Positions 9,418-17,466 of a stretch of DNA of 64,000 nucleotides are shown in pieces (position 1 is the first letter of the stretch; every line of letters starts with the position of its first letter). The stretch is from Paenibacillus lycopersici. GTDB lineage: Bacteria > Bacillota > Bacilli > Paenibacillales > Paenibacillaceae. The stretch is from the NCBI RefSeq assembly GCF_010119935.1, contig NZ_CP048209.1, positions 2,669,001 through 2,733,000 on the forward strand. The letters are read 5' to 3'. Below the pieces are notes generated by a model. It saw only the letters and a list, made by a program, of their open reading frames with translations, had not been told where the DNA came from and did not search any database. The position numbers and the translations under genes are program-made.

Positions 9418-9458
9418 TGAAAACGCTTATTGACAAAATGAAAACGTATACATATAAT
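9418..9458 (+). promoter_or_regulatory. Consensus promoter with two CcpA (cre) sites
   Basis: TTGACA (9430-9435) and TATAAT (9453-9458) are both perfect and separated by 17 bp. TGAAAACGTATACA (9439-9452) exactly fills the spacer and, with the preceding A, matches the cre consensus WTGNAANCGNWNNCW without mismatch. A second cre-like site, TGAAAACGCTTATT (9418-9431), overlaps the -35 box with one mismatch. Binding of CcpA here would be expected to block RNA polymerase, so repression by preferred sugars is inferred. Confidence 0.75.
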
Positions 9459-9464
9459 AAAAGT

Positions 9465-9543
9465 ACAGTATGGTTTCTCTCCACTCCTATCCAAATCCAT
9501 CGCAGAGTTTTGCGGGGCCGCCTTTTTAGGCGGTCTTTTTTTT
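9465..9543 (+). ncRNA. Candidate CcpA-repressed small RNA (~79 nt)
   Basis: Transcription from the consensus promoter should begin near 9465 and end at the intrinsic terminator: GGCCGCC (9516-9522), loop TTTTTA, GGCGGTC (9529-9535), then eight T. Between them lies an unstructured, pyrimidine-rich stretch (9473-9494) with repeated CTCC/TCC motifs complementary to Shine-Dalgarno sequences, as in base-pairing RNAs of Firmicutes. An ATG at 9470 opens 19 codons but has no ribosome binding site. No protein gene is served by this promoter before the terminator. Function and targets are unknown. Confidence 0.6.
9516..9543 (+). terminator. Terminator of the candidate small RNA
   Basis: Five G-C pairs (CCGCC 9518-9522 with GGCGG 9529-9533) plus two outer pairs, one of them a wobble, around a TTTTTA loop, then eight T. 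It lies 117 bases after the tyrA stop and could also end hisC-tyrA transcripts. Confidence 0.8.
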
Positions 9544-9854
9544 GTGCTTATGGAAACCTTTCGGTGCATTTCTGCGTCGGTACGTGTGGGAGCCTGACGT
9601 CCGCGCCCGTTATTTAGTAAAATATTTATCCCGCTGATGATTCGCCCATGATACAATCAGTGTAGATTATGTAAAAAAGTGGACATGGGTAAATGTCGAA
9701 ATAAGCAGGATTTTCGTATTGCTTCACGAATTATTTTATGTTGGATAGAGCGAGGAACATTTTTTAGATGATCGCGCAACTTTTTACTCTCGTTCCGGTA
9801 CAATGTATAAACCGGATGCGGGAGCACTCCTAAGGCCAAGGAGGGTCGCCCGCG

Positions 9855-10451
9855 ATGACGGATTCCCAGCTTATACGCGAAATCAAAGATGGAAACATAC
9901 AGCTGTATTCGGAGTTGATGCGGCGGTACCAACGTAAAATCCTTGCCTTTATCTTCCATATGTTGAAGAGCGCCAAGCTCGAACTGCTGGCAGAGGATTT
10001 ATGCTCGGAAACCTTTTACAAGGCATATCGCAGTCTTCACTCCTTCAGGGAAGTCGATGCTTCCTTTTCAACTTGGCTGTATACGATCGCAAGAAATACG
10101 GTGCTGAGCGAGCTTCGCAAGCAGAAAGCGGGCAATGTTTCGTTCGACGAGGTCGGCTTCGTGCCGGTCGCGCCGCCGGAAGCCGTTCCCGAACAGCGTC
10201 TGCTTCAAAACGAACGGATGACAATGGTTCGCGAAGCGATCAACAGCTTGCCGGAGAAGCAGCGTTCCGCGCTTATTTTACGTGAATACGACCAATTGGA
10301 TTATCAGGAAATCGCCAATATTCTCGGTCAAACCGTAAGCTCCGTGAAATCGCTCTTGTTCCGCGCGCGCAGCAGTGTGAAGGTTCAGCTGGAACCGTAT
10401 TTTGGCGAATCGCCTATGCTGGAAGAGTACGAGGGGATGAAAATGCGATGA
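9855..10451 (+). CDS. ECF-type RNA polymerase sigma factor
   Basis: A 198-residue sigma-70 family protein with only regions 2 and 4. Region 2 covers about residues 14-90 (AEDLCSETFYKAYRSL, FSTWLYTIARN) and region 4 about 120-175 (LPEKQRSALILREYDQLDYQEIANILGQ.. SVKSLLFRARS, a helix-turn-helix). The ATG at 9855 follows AAGGAGGG. The gene ends by overlapping a zinc-finger anti-sigma gene, the standard ECF arrangement. A CAACTTTTT sequence near 9777 could be part of an autoregulated ECF promoter, but I cannot fix a -10 element. Signal and regulon are unknown. Confidence 0.92.
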   Translation: MTDSQLIREIKDGNIQLYSELMRRYQRKILAFIFHMLKSAKLELLAEDLCSETFYKAYRSLHSFREVDASFSTWLYTIARNTVLSELRKQKAGNVSFDEVGFVPVAPPEAVPEQRLLQNERMTMVREAINSLPEKQRSALILREYDQLDYQEIANILGQTVSSVKSLLFRARSSVKVQLEPYFGESPMLEEYEGMKMR

Positions 10452-11050
10452 ACTGCCAGGATGTGCAGCAATCTTTCGGTGCTTATTGGGACTTGACCGA
10501 AGAGGACGGCGAACGCAAACGAGTGGATGAACATCTCCGAACTTGCGATGCGTGCAGGGAGGAGTTTCGTATATGGGAAGAAAGCGAGCAGCTGATTCGG
10601 ATCTTCTCGGAGGATGCCGACGAGATCGGACCGCTCGATCACGTGAATCACGGCGTCATGGACCGCATCTATGCGGAGCAGTCTTGGCTTATGCCGATCC
10701 CGAACCGAAGCTATCAATTCTCGAAGACGTTTCGCCGGAACGTGACGGCGATCATAGCATGCTGTCTGGCGATGTTCGTCGTAGGCTTGTTCTATGTCGT
10801 CACGGGCAATCACGATCCGTCTTCGGCCGAAGTGGCGAAGCTGACCGGTCTGATCGAGACGGCGAACGCGTCGAGCGACGATAGCGTCATCAGCGCTTCC
10901 TTCTACGCCGACGTGCCTGTCGCCAGTATAAGCGATCCGATCGTCTTGAATATCGTGCCGACGGTTCCGCAATATTATGTTGCGTTGTCGCTGCTAGGCA
11001 TTATCATGACGCTGCTGATCTTGAACTGGTTCTCGCGAACGAGGCATTGA
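10448..11050 (+). CDS. Zinc-finger anti-sigma factor, membrane-bound
   Basis: The 200-residue protein opens with a zf-HC2 domain: NCQDVQQ.. then HLRTCDACREEF, with the H-x3-C-x2-C zinc ligands at about residues 33-40. Two hydrophobic segments follow, near residues 98-118 and at the C-terminus (about 174-196), so the finger faces the cytoplasm and the middle part is probably outside. The start overlaps the sigma gene stop (ATGA), indicating coupled synthesis of the sigma factor and its inhibitor. Release by regulated proteolysis is a family inference. Confidence 0.85.
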   Translation: MNCQDVQQSFGAYWDLTEEDGERKRVDEHLRTCDACREEFRIWEESEQLIRIFSEDADEIGPLDHVNHGVMDRIYAEQSWLMPIPNRSYQFSKTFRRNVTAIIACCLAMFVVGLFYVVTGNHDPSSAEVAKLTGLIETANASSDDSVISASFYADVPVASISDPIVLNIVPTVPQYYVALSLLGIIMTLLILNWFSRTRH

Positions 11051-11125
11051 CGCTTACATAACATTGCACGCAGCAAGACTTCAGCGTCCCTGCTGGAAAT
11101 TCTCTTTCGAAAGAAGGTCGCCCAA

Positions 11126-11716
11126 TTGCGGATCGGACTCATTCGCCATGGCCAGACGGAATGGAATGAACTTGGCAAAATACAAGGTCAAACGGATATC
11201 CCGCTTAATGCGGAAGGGTTCCGTCAGGCACGGGCGCTGGCGCATCGCCTGCGCCATGAGCCGATGAAGTGGGATGCGGTCGTCTCGAGCGACCTTCAGC
11301 GCGCCAAACAAACCGCGGATGTGCTCGCCGACGCGCTCGGCATTCCGGTGCTGTCGCCGGATACGCGCTTGCGCGAACGGTTCTACGGCGAAGTGGAGGG
11401 AACGACGGCGGAGGAGCGGCTGGCCAAATGGGGCGCCGATTGGAAGAAGCGCGACAGCGGCCAAGAGAACGACAAGCAGCTTCGGGAGCGGGCGCTGTCC
11501 TTCGTCGAAGATGCAGCCGGAGCGAACCCGAACCGCAATCTGCTCGTCGTGACGCACGGCAGCCTGCTCGCGCAGCTGCTGCAGGCGATGTGCGCCGAAT
11601 GGAGCGACAAGCCGATCAACAATTTGTCCTTCTCCATACTGGAGCGGGCAGGCGCGGGATGGGCGCCGATTCTCCACAATTGCACGCTGCACCTGGAGCA
11701 GCTTCATCAACAATGA
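11126..11716 (+). CDS. Histidine phosphatase superfamily protein
   Basis: This 196-residue protein begins IGLIRHGQTEWNELGKIQG, the phosphohistidine RHG motif, and later has LRERFYGEVEG and VVTHGSLLAQLL, the second catalytic histidine. It belongs to the phosphoglycerate-mutase-like phosphatases (CobC/PhoE type); the substrate cannot be told. The start is a TTG at 11126 behind AAGAAGGT. A strong terminator follows. It sits 75 bases after the anti-sigma gene and could share its transcript. Confidence 0.87.
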   Translation: MRIGLIRHGQTEWNELGKIQGQTDIPLNAEGFRQARALAHRLRHEPMKWDAVVSSDLQRAKQTADVLADALGIPVLSPDTRLRERFYGEVEGTTAEERLAKWGADWKKRDSGQENDKQLRERALSFVEDAAGANPNRNLLVVTHGSLLAQLLQAMCAEWSDKPINNLSFSILERAGAGWAPILHNCTLHLEQLHQQ

Positions 11717-11743
11717 GCACTCGTCCGAAACCGAATACGCACG

Positions 11744-11785
11744 AAGCCGTTATTCTTGCATCGATGCAAGGATAACGGCTTTTTT
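11744..11785 (+). terminator. Intrinsic terminator after the phosphatase gene
   Basis: A 17-bp stem (11744-11760 with 11765-11781) containing one T/G opposition, loop TCGA, ending in a run of T. It can act in both directions. Confidence 0.9.
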
Positions 11786-11865
11786 CATAGGCGATGTTAT
11801 AAAAATCGCCAATGTTCCCATAATGATAGTAATCCTTCAAGAGGGCCGGGAACGGAGGGCAGCAT

Positions 11866-13113
11866 ATGAAATTAGCGGATATGCTCAGCTATGCGGACAT
11901 CGGTCAGCTGAGCCGTATTGCATCGACCTATCAATGCGAGTGCAATGGGAATTCGAAGAACGAGCTCATTCAGTCGATCCTGTCGACGGTGAATCGCAGG
12001 GAAGTGTTTGAAGCGCAGATCGGCGCGTTGAAGCTCGAGGATCTGAGGTTTATGAATTCGCTTCTGTTCGATGCGCGGGATGCGTTCAGCTTGGAGGAAC
12101 TTGTCGCGAGAGTGCAGCAGAGCAAGTTCGGCAATGCCGAGGCGCAGCAAGGCGCATCGGCGGAGAAGCGGGCGGAAGAGACGGCAACCGCGGCGCCAGC
12201 GGGCAAGAAGCCGGCCGCCAAGGCGTCGGCTGCCAAACGAACCGCCAAATCGAAGGCGGCGAAAGAACGGCCGGAACCCGAAAGCGGCCCGCGCGAAACG
12301 ATTTCGCGCTTCAAGCAGTACGGCTGGCTGTTCAACGGCTATGCCGGACCCGAGCGGTACTTGTTTCAAGTGCCGAGCGATCTGAAGGAAAGGTTCAAGC
12401 AGTCGATGGAGCGAAGGCTGACGTCGGAGGTCGTGTACGCCGACGAGGAGCCGCACGCTTACCGCGACGAGCAAATGCTGATGGGCGAGGACGTCTCGCA
12501 GCTGCTCACGTTTCTTCATCTTCATGAGGTTCCGCTGGCTTCGGACGGCACGATGTACAAACGCACGGTGCTTCAACTCCTCGAGCTGTTCGGCGTCAAG
12601 GAATCGCTGCCAGGCAAGGGCGAATGGCGTTTCGGCTACGGCCGCAAAATCAAGGACTATCCTAACCGCCTCTCGCTCATTTACGACTATTGCTACTATC
12701 AAGGATGGATTGCCGAATACGACGAGCGGCTGGAGCTGACGTCCTCGGGCAAGGAACGACAAGCGCTGCGGACGACGGAGGGAACGGACAAGCTGTACCG
12801 GTTCTGGCTGCGGCTCTATAAAGGCCCGGTTCCGAATATCCGCTCGCTCGTGCATTGGATCGACAAGCTCGGCGTCCGCTGGGTCAAGTCGGAAACGGTT
12901 ATGCGCACGCTTACGCCGTACGTGAAGCCGTTCTACTACGATCAGCCGGAGACGATTCTCGAGCAGCGCTTGATCGGCATGATGATGCACTTGGGCTTGC
13001 TGCGGATCGGAGATCACGCCGAGCACGGGCAGGTCATCCGCATGACGCCGCTCGGGAGGACGGTCGTCGCGGGAATGAGTCTCGACGACGAAGCGATCGT
13101 CTTGAACAGCTGA
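11866..13113 (+). CDS. Conserved hypothetical protein, 415 residues
   Basis: I do not recognise a named family with certainty. The ATG at 11866 follows CGGAGGGCAGCAT. Residues 1-85 look helical and soluble (LADMLSYADIGQLSRIAS.. LEDLRFMNSLLFDARDAFSLEELVARVQ). Residues about 88-150 are a low-complexity Ala/Lys/Arg/Glu linker (KKPAAKASAAKRTAKSKAAK). The C-terminal ~265 residues (from SRFKQYGWLFNGYAGPERYLFQVP) have helix/winged-helix character and no membrane segment. The modular shape with a basic linker suggests nucleic acid association, reminiscent of helicase-associated accessory domains, but this is inference. It occupies the place of ypiA in the Bacillus order. Confidence 0.75.
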   Translation: MKLADMLSYADIGQLSRIASTYQCECNGNSKNELIQSILSTVNRREVFEAQIGALKLEDLRFMNSLLFDARDAFSLEELVARVQQSKFGNAEAQQGASAEKRAEETATAAPAGKKPAAKASAAKRTAKSKAAKERPEPESGPRETISRFKQYGWLFNGYAGPERYLFQVPSDLKERFKQSMERRLTSEVVYADEEPHAYRDEQMLMGEDVSQLLTFLHLHEVPLASDGTMYKRTVLQLLELFGVKESLPGKGEWRFGYGRKIKDYPNRLSLIYDYCYYQGWIAEYDERLELTSSGKERQALRTTEGTDKLYRFWLRLYKGPVPNIRSLVHWIDKLGVRWVKSETVMRTLTPYVKPFYYDQPETILEQRLIGMMMHLGLLRIGDHAEHGQVIRMTPLGRTVVAGMSLDDEAIVLNS

Positions 13114-13447
13114 CGGGTGGCCGGCTTGCAAGTCGCGTCGCTTCTATGAACGCCGGGCTCGATGGATGAGCTCCGCAGCCGGCTCGTCTTGGGCAGCCGC
13201 ACATTCCGTGCATAGCGGGCCAACGCACTGCGCTTCTTCTAGAAGGCTGAATATAATTTACTAGATCCGTTTCACTCTATTCGTGAACACAACTTGGACC
13301 CACCTATATGCTTTCGCTTATTCGCCAGCGGGAGTCGTCGGCAAGCACAGTAGACGATTGGCATGGAGAAACGAAGACGATCTGGAAGCAAGTGGCGTAA
13401 GGAAAGGAATATAGGATCTCTTAAACGCTCAGTTGGAGGTGTATCCT
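13114..13447. other. Gene-less stretch
   Basis: No coding region with a ribosome binding site is visible in these 334 bases. There is a TATAAT at 13252-13257 without a convincing -35 box and a short TTCAC..GTGAA inverted repeat near 13270-13290. The last bases carry the GGAGGT site of the IDEAL gene. Confidence 0.5.
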
Positions 13448-13630
13448 ATGGACAAAATGAAAGTATCTTATGAAGTGCTGCTCGGACTTGCCGCGGAAAT
13501 GCTCTTGGATGAGGCTGTGCTCAAGTTTCGGACGGATAAGCTTTACGCCGCGATCGACACGGCGCTTGCCTCCGGCGACAAGGATACCTTTCAGCGGCTG
13601 ACCGACGAACTGAAGTCGCTGCACGTCTAG
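13448..13630 (+). CDS. Small IDEAL-domain protein
   Basis: The 60-residue protein consists of little more than an IDEAL domain: KFRTDKLYAAIDTALASGDKDTF.. with IDTAL at the family's namesake position. B. subtilis YpiB at this chromosomal position has an IDEAL domain at its C-terminus, so this may be a shortened counterpart; the function of the domain is not well defined. The ATG at 13448 follows GGAGGTG by seven bases; an upstream in-frame start at 13433 lies before that site and was not used. Confidence 0.82.
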   Translation: MDKMKVSYEVLLGLAAEMLLDEAVLKFRTDKLYAAIDTALASGDKDTFQRLTDELKSLHV

Positions 13631-13690
13631 CGGCTCGGGCGGGCGGTCGGCGCAAGCCGATGGTTGTCAACGATATCGGACGGTTCATAC

Positions 13691-13732
13691 TGCCAGGACG
13701 ACGGGGGAGACTCCGCTCGCCTTGGCATTTTT
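13691..13732 (+). terminator. Probable terminator after the IDEAL gene
   Basis: TGCCAGG (13691-13697) pairs with CCTTGGCA (13720-13727) and an inner helix forms from CGA/TCG and GGGG/CTCC-type pairs, followed by five T. The stem has mismatches. Confidence 0.5.
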
Positions 13733-13838
13733 ACTGCGCGCGTTTTTTTCTTCAATAAAGTAGCGTTCCGTGTGGTATATTAATAGAATGAATTTTGGTA
13801 CATATACACATGCTAATGACTGGAGGAACGACAGACGC

Positions 13839-14258
13839 ATGAAATTCAGTGAATTATCCGCGGAACAATGGGCGGAGCTGCAGCCCTATCTGGATACGGC
13901 GCTGCTGCCGGTAACGGGACTGACGGGAGCGGAAATGCCGCATGAAGCGACGAAGCAGCTCGAACGGCTCCGCGACGTGCTGGATACGATCGAGCTCCCG
14001 TTCAAAGGCAGGGTCGTGACTTATCCGGCCGTGCAGTACGGCGAATGGACGCCGGAGACGATTCGGCAGCTGCAGTCCGTAAGCGGCAATCTCCGTTCGG
14101 TCGGCTTCAAATACGTCGTGCTCGCATCGGCGATCCCGCTGCCGGGCACCGGGGAAACGGGCGCCGATCTTGTCGTTTGTCCGGACGCGGACAAGCAGCT
14201 GCCCGAGGCGGCCGAGGTGAACGAAGCCGTTCGCAAGCTATGGCTCGGGCGGGCGTAA
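13839..14258 (+). CDS. ypiF: DUF2487 family protein (YpiF-like)
   Basis: A 139-residue soluble protein starting MKFSELSAEQWAELQPYLDTALLPV, lying directly upstream of qcrA as ypiF does in B. subtilis. Length and the YGEWTPETIRQ and VLASAIPLP segments fit DUF2487; function is unknown. The ATG at 13839 follows TGGAGGAA (13821-13828). The 250 bases after its stop carry the qcr promoter. Confidence 0.78.
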   Translation: MKFSELSAEQWAELQPYLDTALLPVTGLTGAEMPHEATKQLERLRDVLDTIELPFKGRVVTYPAVQYGEWTPETIRQLQSVSGNLRSVGFKYVVLASAIPLPGTGETGADLVVCPDADKQLPEAAEVNEAVRKLWLGRA

Positions 14259-14400
14259 CAAACGCGCGGAAGCCGGCGAGGATTTGCATAAGGTGACAGC
14301 CGATGGGGAAAAACAAATTCCAGACAAGGTCAATTGTGACAAAATGATAACAAATGTCAAATCCCATTTTGAACTGTCCAGCAAATTGTTTGCCATATTC

Positions 14401-14429
14401 TTGACGCTCCAAATCACCTAGGCTATTAT
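14401..14429 (+). promoter_or_regulatory. Sigma-A promoter of qcrABC
   Basis: TTGACG (14401-14406), 17-bp spacer, TATTAT (14424-14429), about 80 bases upstream of the qcrA start. Confidence 0.7.
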
Positions 14430-14511
14430 AAGTAATGTCCTAGTTCATCGTATGTTTTGCCTTCTCCGGCAGAACACAAGATATGGCTCAGCAAAGGGGG
14501 TAGAACAGAAG

Positions 14512-15039
14512 ATGAGTAACCATGAACACGAAAACTCGCACGGTCCTGCGAAACGCAGCGGAATGTCCCGGCGGCAATTTTTGTCGTATACGCTCGGCGG
14601 CGCAGGCGCTTTCATGGCAGCGGGCATGACACTTCCGATGATCCGCTTCGCGGTTGATCCGATTTTGCAGAAAAAAGAAGCCGGCACATGGATTAAAGTT
14701 GTCGAGGAAACGAAGCTTACTAACGAACCGCAAGAATTCAAATTTAAAATCCACCAGGTGGACGGTTGGTATGTAAGCGATCCGGAATTGACCGCTTGGA
14801 TTTCCAAAGATGACAAGGGCAAGGCGTTCGCGCTTTCGCCGGTATGCAAGCATCTTGGCTGTACGATCGGCTGGAACACGGAGAAGAACGAAGAATACGT
14901 TTGCCCGTGTCACGGTGCGCATTATACCAAGGACGGCAAGAACTTGGTCGTTGCACCGAAACCTTTGGACGAGTATGACCTTAAGATTGAAAGCGGTTGG
15001 GTGTATCTCGGCCCGATCAAAGCCAATACACGGGTATAA
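14512..15039 (+). CDS. qcrA: Menaquinol:cytochrome c reductase Rieske iron-sulfur subunit
   Basis: QcrA (175 residues) passes electrons from menaquinol through a 2Fe-2S centre. MSRRQFLSYTLGGAGAFMAAG near residue 18 is a Tat-type signal anchor. The Rieske ligands are in CKHLGC and CPCHGAHY. The ATG at 14512 follows AAAGGGGG; the frame is open further upstream but lacks a binding site there. It is the first gene of qcrABC, the b6c-type complex III of Firmicutes, placed in the cytoplasmic membrane. Confidence 0.97.
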   Translation: MSNHEHENSHGPAKRSGMSRRQFLSYTLGGAGAFMAAGMTLPMIRFAVDPILQKKEAGTWIKVVEETKLTNEPQEFKFKIHQVDGWYVSDPELTAWISKDDKGKAFALSPVCKHLGCTIGWNTEKNEEYVCPCHGAHYTKDGKNLVVAPKPLDEYDLKIESGWVYLGPIKANTRV

Positions 15040-15056
15040 GGAGGCGTAACAATCAG

Positions 15057-15728
15057 ATGATGAAAGGCATTTACAACTGGATCGATGAGCGTCTAGATAT
15101 TACGCCGATGTGGAGGGACGTTGCGGATCACGAAGTACCTGAACACGTTAACCCTGCGCATCACTTCTCGGCATTCGTGTATTGCTTTGGCGGATTGACG
15201 TTTTTCATCACGGTAATTCAAATTCTGTCGGGGATGTTCCTGACGATGTACTTCGTGCCGGATATCATCAATGCTTACAAGAGCGTTGACTTCCTGCAGC
15301 ACAAAGTAGCATTCGGCGGCATCGTGCGCGGCATGCACCACTGGGGCGCGAGTCTCGTAATCGTAATGATGTTCCTTCACACCCTTCGCGTATTCTTCAC
15401 GGGTTCCTACAAAGCGCCTCGTGAAATGAACTGGGTTGTCGGCATGCTGATTTTCTTCATCATGCTCGGTCTCGGCTTCACGGGCTACCTGCTTCCATGG
15501 GATAACAAAGCCTACTTCGCGACGAAGGTCGGTATTCAAATTGCCGAATCGGTGCCTTGGATCGGTACATACATCAAAGAACTGATGCAAGGCGGCGAGA
15601 TCGTCGGCGCCGAGACGTTGACCCGTTTCTTCGCGATTCACGTCTTCTTCCTGCCAGGCGCGCTCCTTGCGCTTCTAGCGGCTCACTTCTTTATGATCCG
15701 GAAACAAGGTATTTCGGGCCCACTATAA
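15057..15728 (+). CDS. qcrB: Menaquinol:cytochrome c reductase cytochrome b subunit
   Basis: QcrB (223 residues) is the b6-type cytochrome with four membrane helices. Heme-binding histidines lie in the second helix region (GMHHWGASLVIVMMFLHTLRVF) and in the helix around FFAIHVFFLPGALLALLAAHFF; GYLLPWD marks the quinol site. The ATG at 15057 follows AAGGAGG (15038-15044); a second ATG follows directly at 15060. The length matches QcrB of B. subtilis. Confidence 0.97.
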   Translation: MMKGIYNWIDERLDITPMWRDVADHEVPEHVNPAHHFSAFVYCFGGLTFFITVIQILSGMFLTMYFVPDIINAYKSVDFLQHKVAFGGIVRGMHHWGASLVIVMMFLHTLRVFFTGSYKAPREMNWVVGMLIFFIMLGLGFTGYLLPWDNKAYFATKVGIQIAESVPWIGTYIKELMQGGEIVGAETLTRFFAIHVFFLPGALLALLAAHFFMIRKQGISGPL

Positions 15729-15750
15729 GCCGAAAGGAGGCATTTTGCGA

Positions 15751-16641
15751 ATGGCACACGGCCACAAATCGAACGAAAAAGTCGTATTCGTCGGTGACTC
15801 GCGGGTTCGTAAAAAAGCGGCTTCCGGTCCGTCGATTCCGCCTGACTATTCTGCATACCCAGGCAAATCGGAAGCGTTCATTCCGAACTTCCTGCTTAAA
15901 GAATGGATGGTTGGCGTCGTCGTTCTCGTCGGGTTCCTCGTACTGACGATTTCGGAACCGGCTCCGCTCGGCTATCCGGCCGACCCAACGAATGCGTCGT
16001 TTATTCCGATGCCGGACTGGTACTTCCTGTTCCTGTATCAATTCCTTAAATTGCAATACGTGTCCGGCAGCTACGTCGTGCTCGGCACGGTAGGCGTTCC
16101 GGGCATCGCGTTCGGCGCGCTGCTGCTTGCACCGTTCCTCGATACGGGCAAAGAGCGCCGTTTCTACAGACGTCCGATTACGTCGATCCTGATGTTCATG
16201 TCGCTGATCTCCGTGTTCTACCTGACGAAGCAGTCCTGGGATCACTACCAGCACGAGCTGAAGATCACGAACTCGATTCCGGAGCAAATTACCCGGGAAG
16301 AGAAGGCGCGCGAAGCGGCCGAGAAAGCGAAAGCTTCCGGTCAGCCTGCCGGACAGCCGGCGGCGGAAATTCCGCTTGTCGATCCTAAAGACCCTGTCGT
16401 AGGCACGATCATTCAAAACAAAGCGCAGTGCGTTGCGTGTCACGGCGCGGATCTCAAAGGCAACGAGTCCGGCGGCATTCCGTCCTTCCATGGCATCGGC
16501 GACGAATTCACCAAAGAAGAGCTCGTCGATATCGTGACGAACGGCAAGAACAACATGCCTGCCTTTAAAGACAAGTTGACTGCCGAAGAGATCGACCAAT
16601 TGACGACTTGGCTGGCGAAACAAAAAGCGCCCGCAAAATAA
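15751..16641 (+). CDS. qcrC: Menaquinol:cytochrome c reductase cytochrome b/c subunit
   Basis: QcrC (296 residues) fuses a subunit IV-like membrane part (residues about 45-165, with EPAPLGYPADP and PDWYFLFLYQFLK) to a C-terminal cytochrome c domain. The heme attachment motif CVACH is at residues 227-231 and NNMPAF supplies the methionine ligand. A Pro/Ala linker joins the two parts. The ATG at 15751 follows AAAGGAGG by ten bases; a TTG at 15745 is too close to that site. A terminator follows at 16661. Confidence 0.97.
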   Translation: MAHGHKSNEKVVFVGDSRVRKKAASGPSIPPDYSAYPGKSEAFIPNFLLKEWMVGVVVLVGFLVLTISEPAPLGYPADPTNASFIPMPDWYFLFLYQFLKLQYVSGSYVVLGTVGVPGIAFGALLLAPFLDTGKERRFYRRPITSILMFMSLISVFYLTKQSWDHYQHELKITNSIPEQITREEKAREAAEKAKASGQPAGQPAAEIPLVDPKDPVVGTIIQNKAQCVACHGADLKGNESGGIPSFHGIGDEFTKEELVDIVTNGKNNMPAFKDKLTAEEIDQLTTWLAKQKAPAK

Positions 16642-16660
16642 GCAATCGCTCCAAGAAAAA

Positions 16661-16688
16661 CCTGATCGCATTGACGATCAGGTTTTTT
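16661..16688 (+). terminator. Intrinsic terminator after qcrC
   Basis: CCTGATCG (16661-16668), loop CATTGA, CGATCAGG (16675-16682), then six T. The A run on the other side makes it usable in both directions. Confidence 0.92.
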
Positions 16689-16782
16689 CTAAATACAAGC
16701 CGTTAATCTTGTATCGTTACCGCTGCCTATCCATTAGCTGCAGTCGACCATTCTTACTGCTATCCGTCTTAGGAGGTTAAAC

Positions 16783-17424
16783 ATGAAAGCGGTCGCTCTT
16801 ACGTGGAAACGCGATCTTCTGATGCATCGACCGGTGTTGTGGCTGCTATTGATCGTGAATGCGCTGGGCACCTTCTACGGTTATATCTGGTATGGAACGC
16901 AAATGGCCTACACCGTCGAGACGCAATCGGCGTGGCAGGTCATCTTCGTTCCCGACAGTCCCACGGCGAGCCTGTTCTTCACGTTATCGCTTGTATTTCT
17001 GCTGTTTCCCCGTCTGATCAAGCCTACGATGGCGGGCATTGCCGTTCGTTCGATCATCGAAGCGCTGGGCGTCGTCACCTCGATTAAGTACGGCATTTGG
17101 GCCGTGACCATGATCATGGCGAGCGGCGCGCAGGGCGACCATCTGGTATGGGAGCATTACATGCTGACGGTTTCCCATCTCGGCATGGCGATCGAGGCGA
17201 TTCTGTTCGCGCGCTATATGGTATTCGGACGGTTCGCGGCGTTCCTGGCGCTCGTCTGGCTGCTGCTGAACGATACGGTGGACTATACGTTCTTCGTGTT
17301 TCCATGGCTTCCGGACGTCCTGGAGAACGATTTGTCCGCCATCCAGTCGTTTACGATGGGCTTGTCGGTGTTCAGTTTGCTGATCACGTGGCTGATGATC
17401 GCTTTCCGCAAGGTGAAGGTCTAA
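16783..17424 (+). CDS. ypjA: DUF1405 family membrane protein (YpjA-like)
   Basis: A 213-residue polytopic membrane protein with about six hydrophobic segments (for example VLWLLLIVNALGTFYGYIW and ASLFFTLSLVFLLFP). Position after qcrC and overall pattern match YpjA of B. subtilis; the biochemical role is unknown. The ATG at 16783 follows TAGGAGG. ypjB follows 42 bases later and may be in the same transcript. Confidence 0.85.
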   Translation: MKAVALTWKRDLLMHRPVLWLLLIVNALGTFYGYIWYGTQMAYTVETQSAWQVIFVPDSPTASLFFTLSLVFLLFPRLIKPTMAGIAVRSIIEALGVVTSIKYGIWAVTMIMASGAQGDHLVWEHYMLTVSHLGMAIEAILFARYMVFGRFAAFLALVWLLLNDTVDYTFFVFPWLPDVLENDLSAIQSFTMGLSVFSLLITWLMIAFRKVKV

Positions 17425-17466
17425 GTTTGGACATCCCTCCATACGATGATAGGGGGAGGGATGTCC

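Noticed and set aside
9417-9617. 66-codon frame in the tyrA to sigma gap
   Set aside because: It runs across the promoter and terminator of the candidate RNA and has no ribosome binding site.
9657-9959. 100-codon minus frame overlapping the sigma gene start
   Set aside because: No binding site, no recognisable motif, and it overlaps a secure gene.
14328-14352. Rex-operator-like inverted repeat before qcrA
   Set aside because: TTGTGA and TAACAA are two bases too far apart for the 18-bp Rex site and one half is changed.
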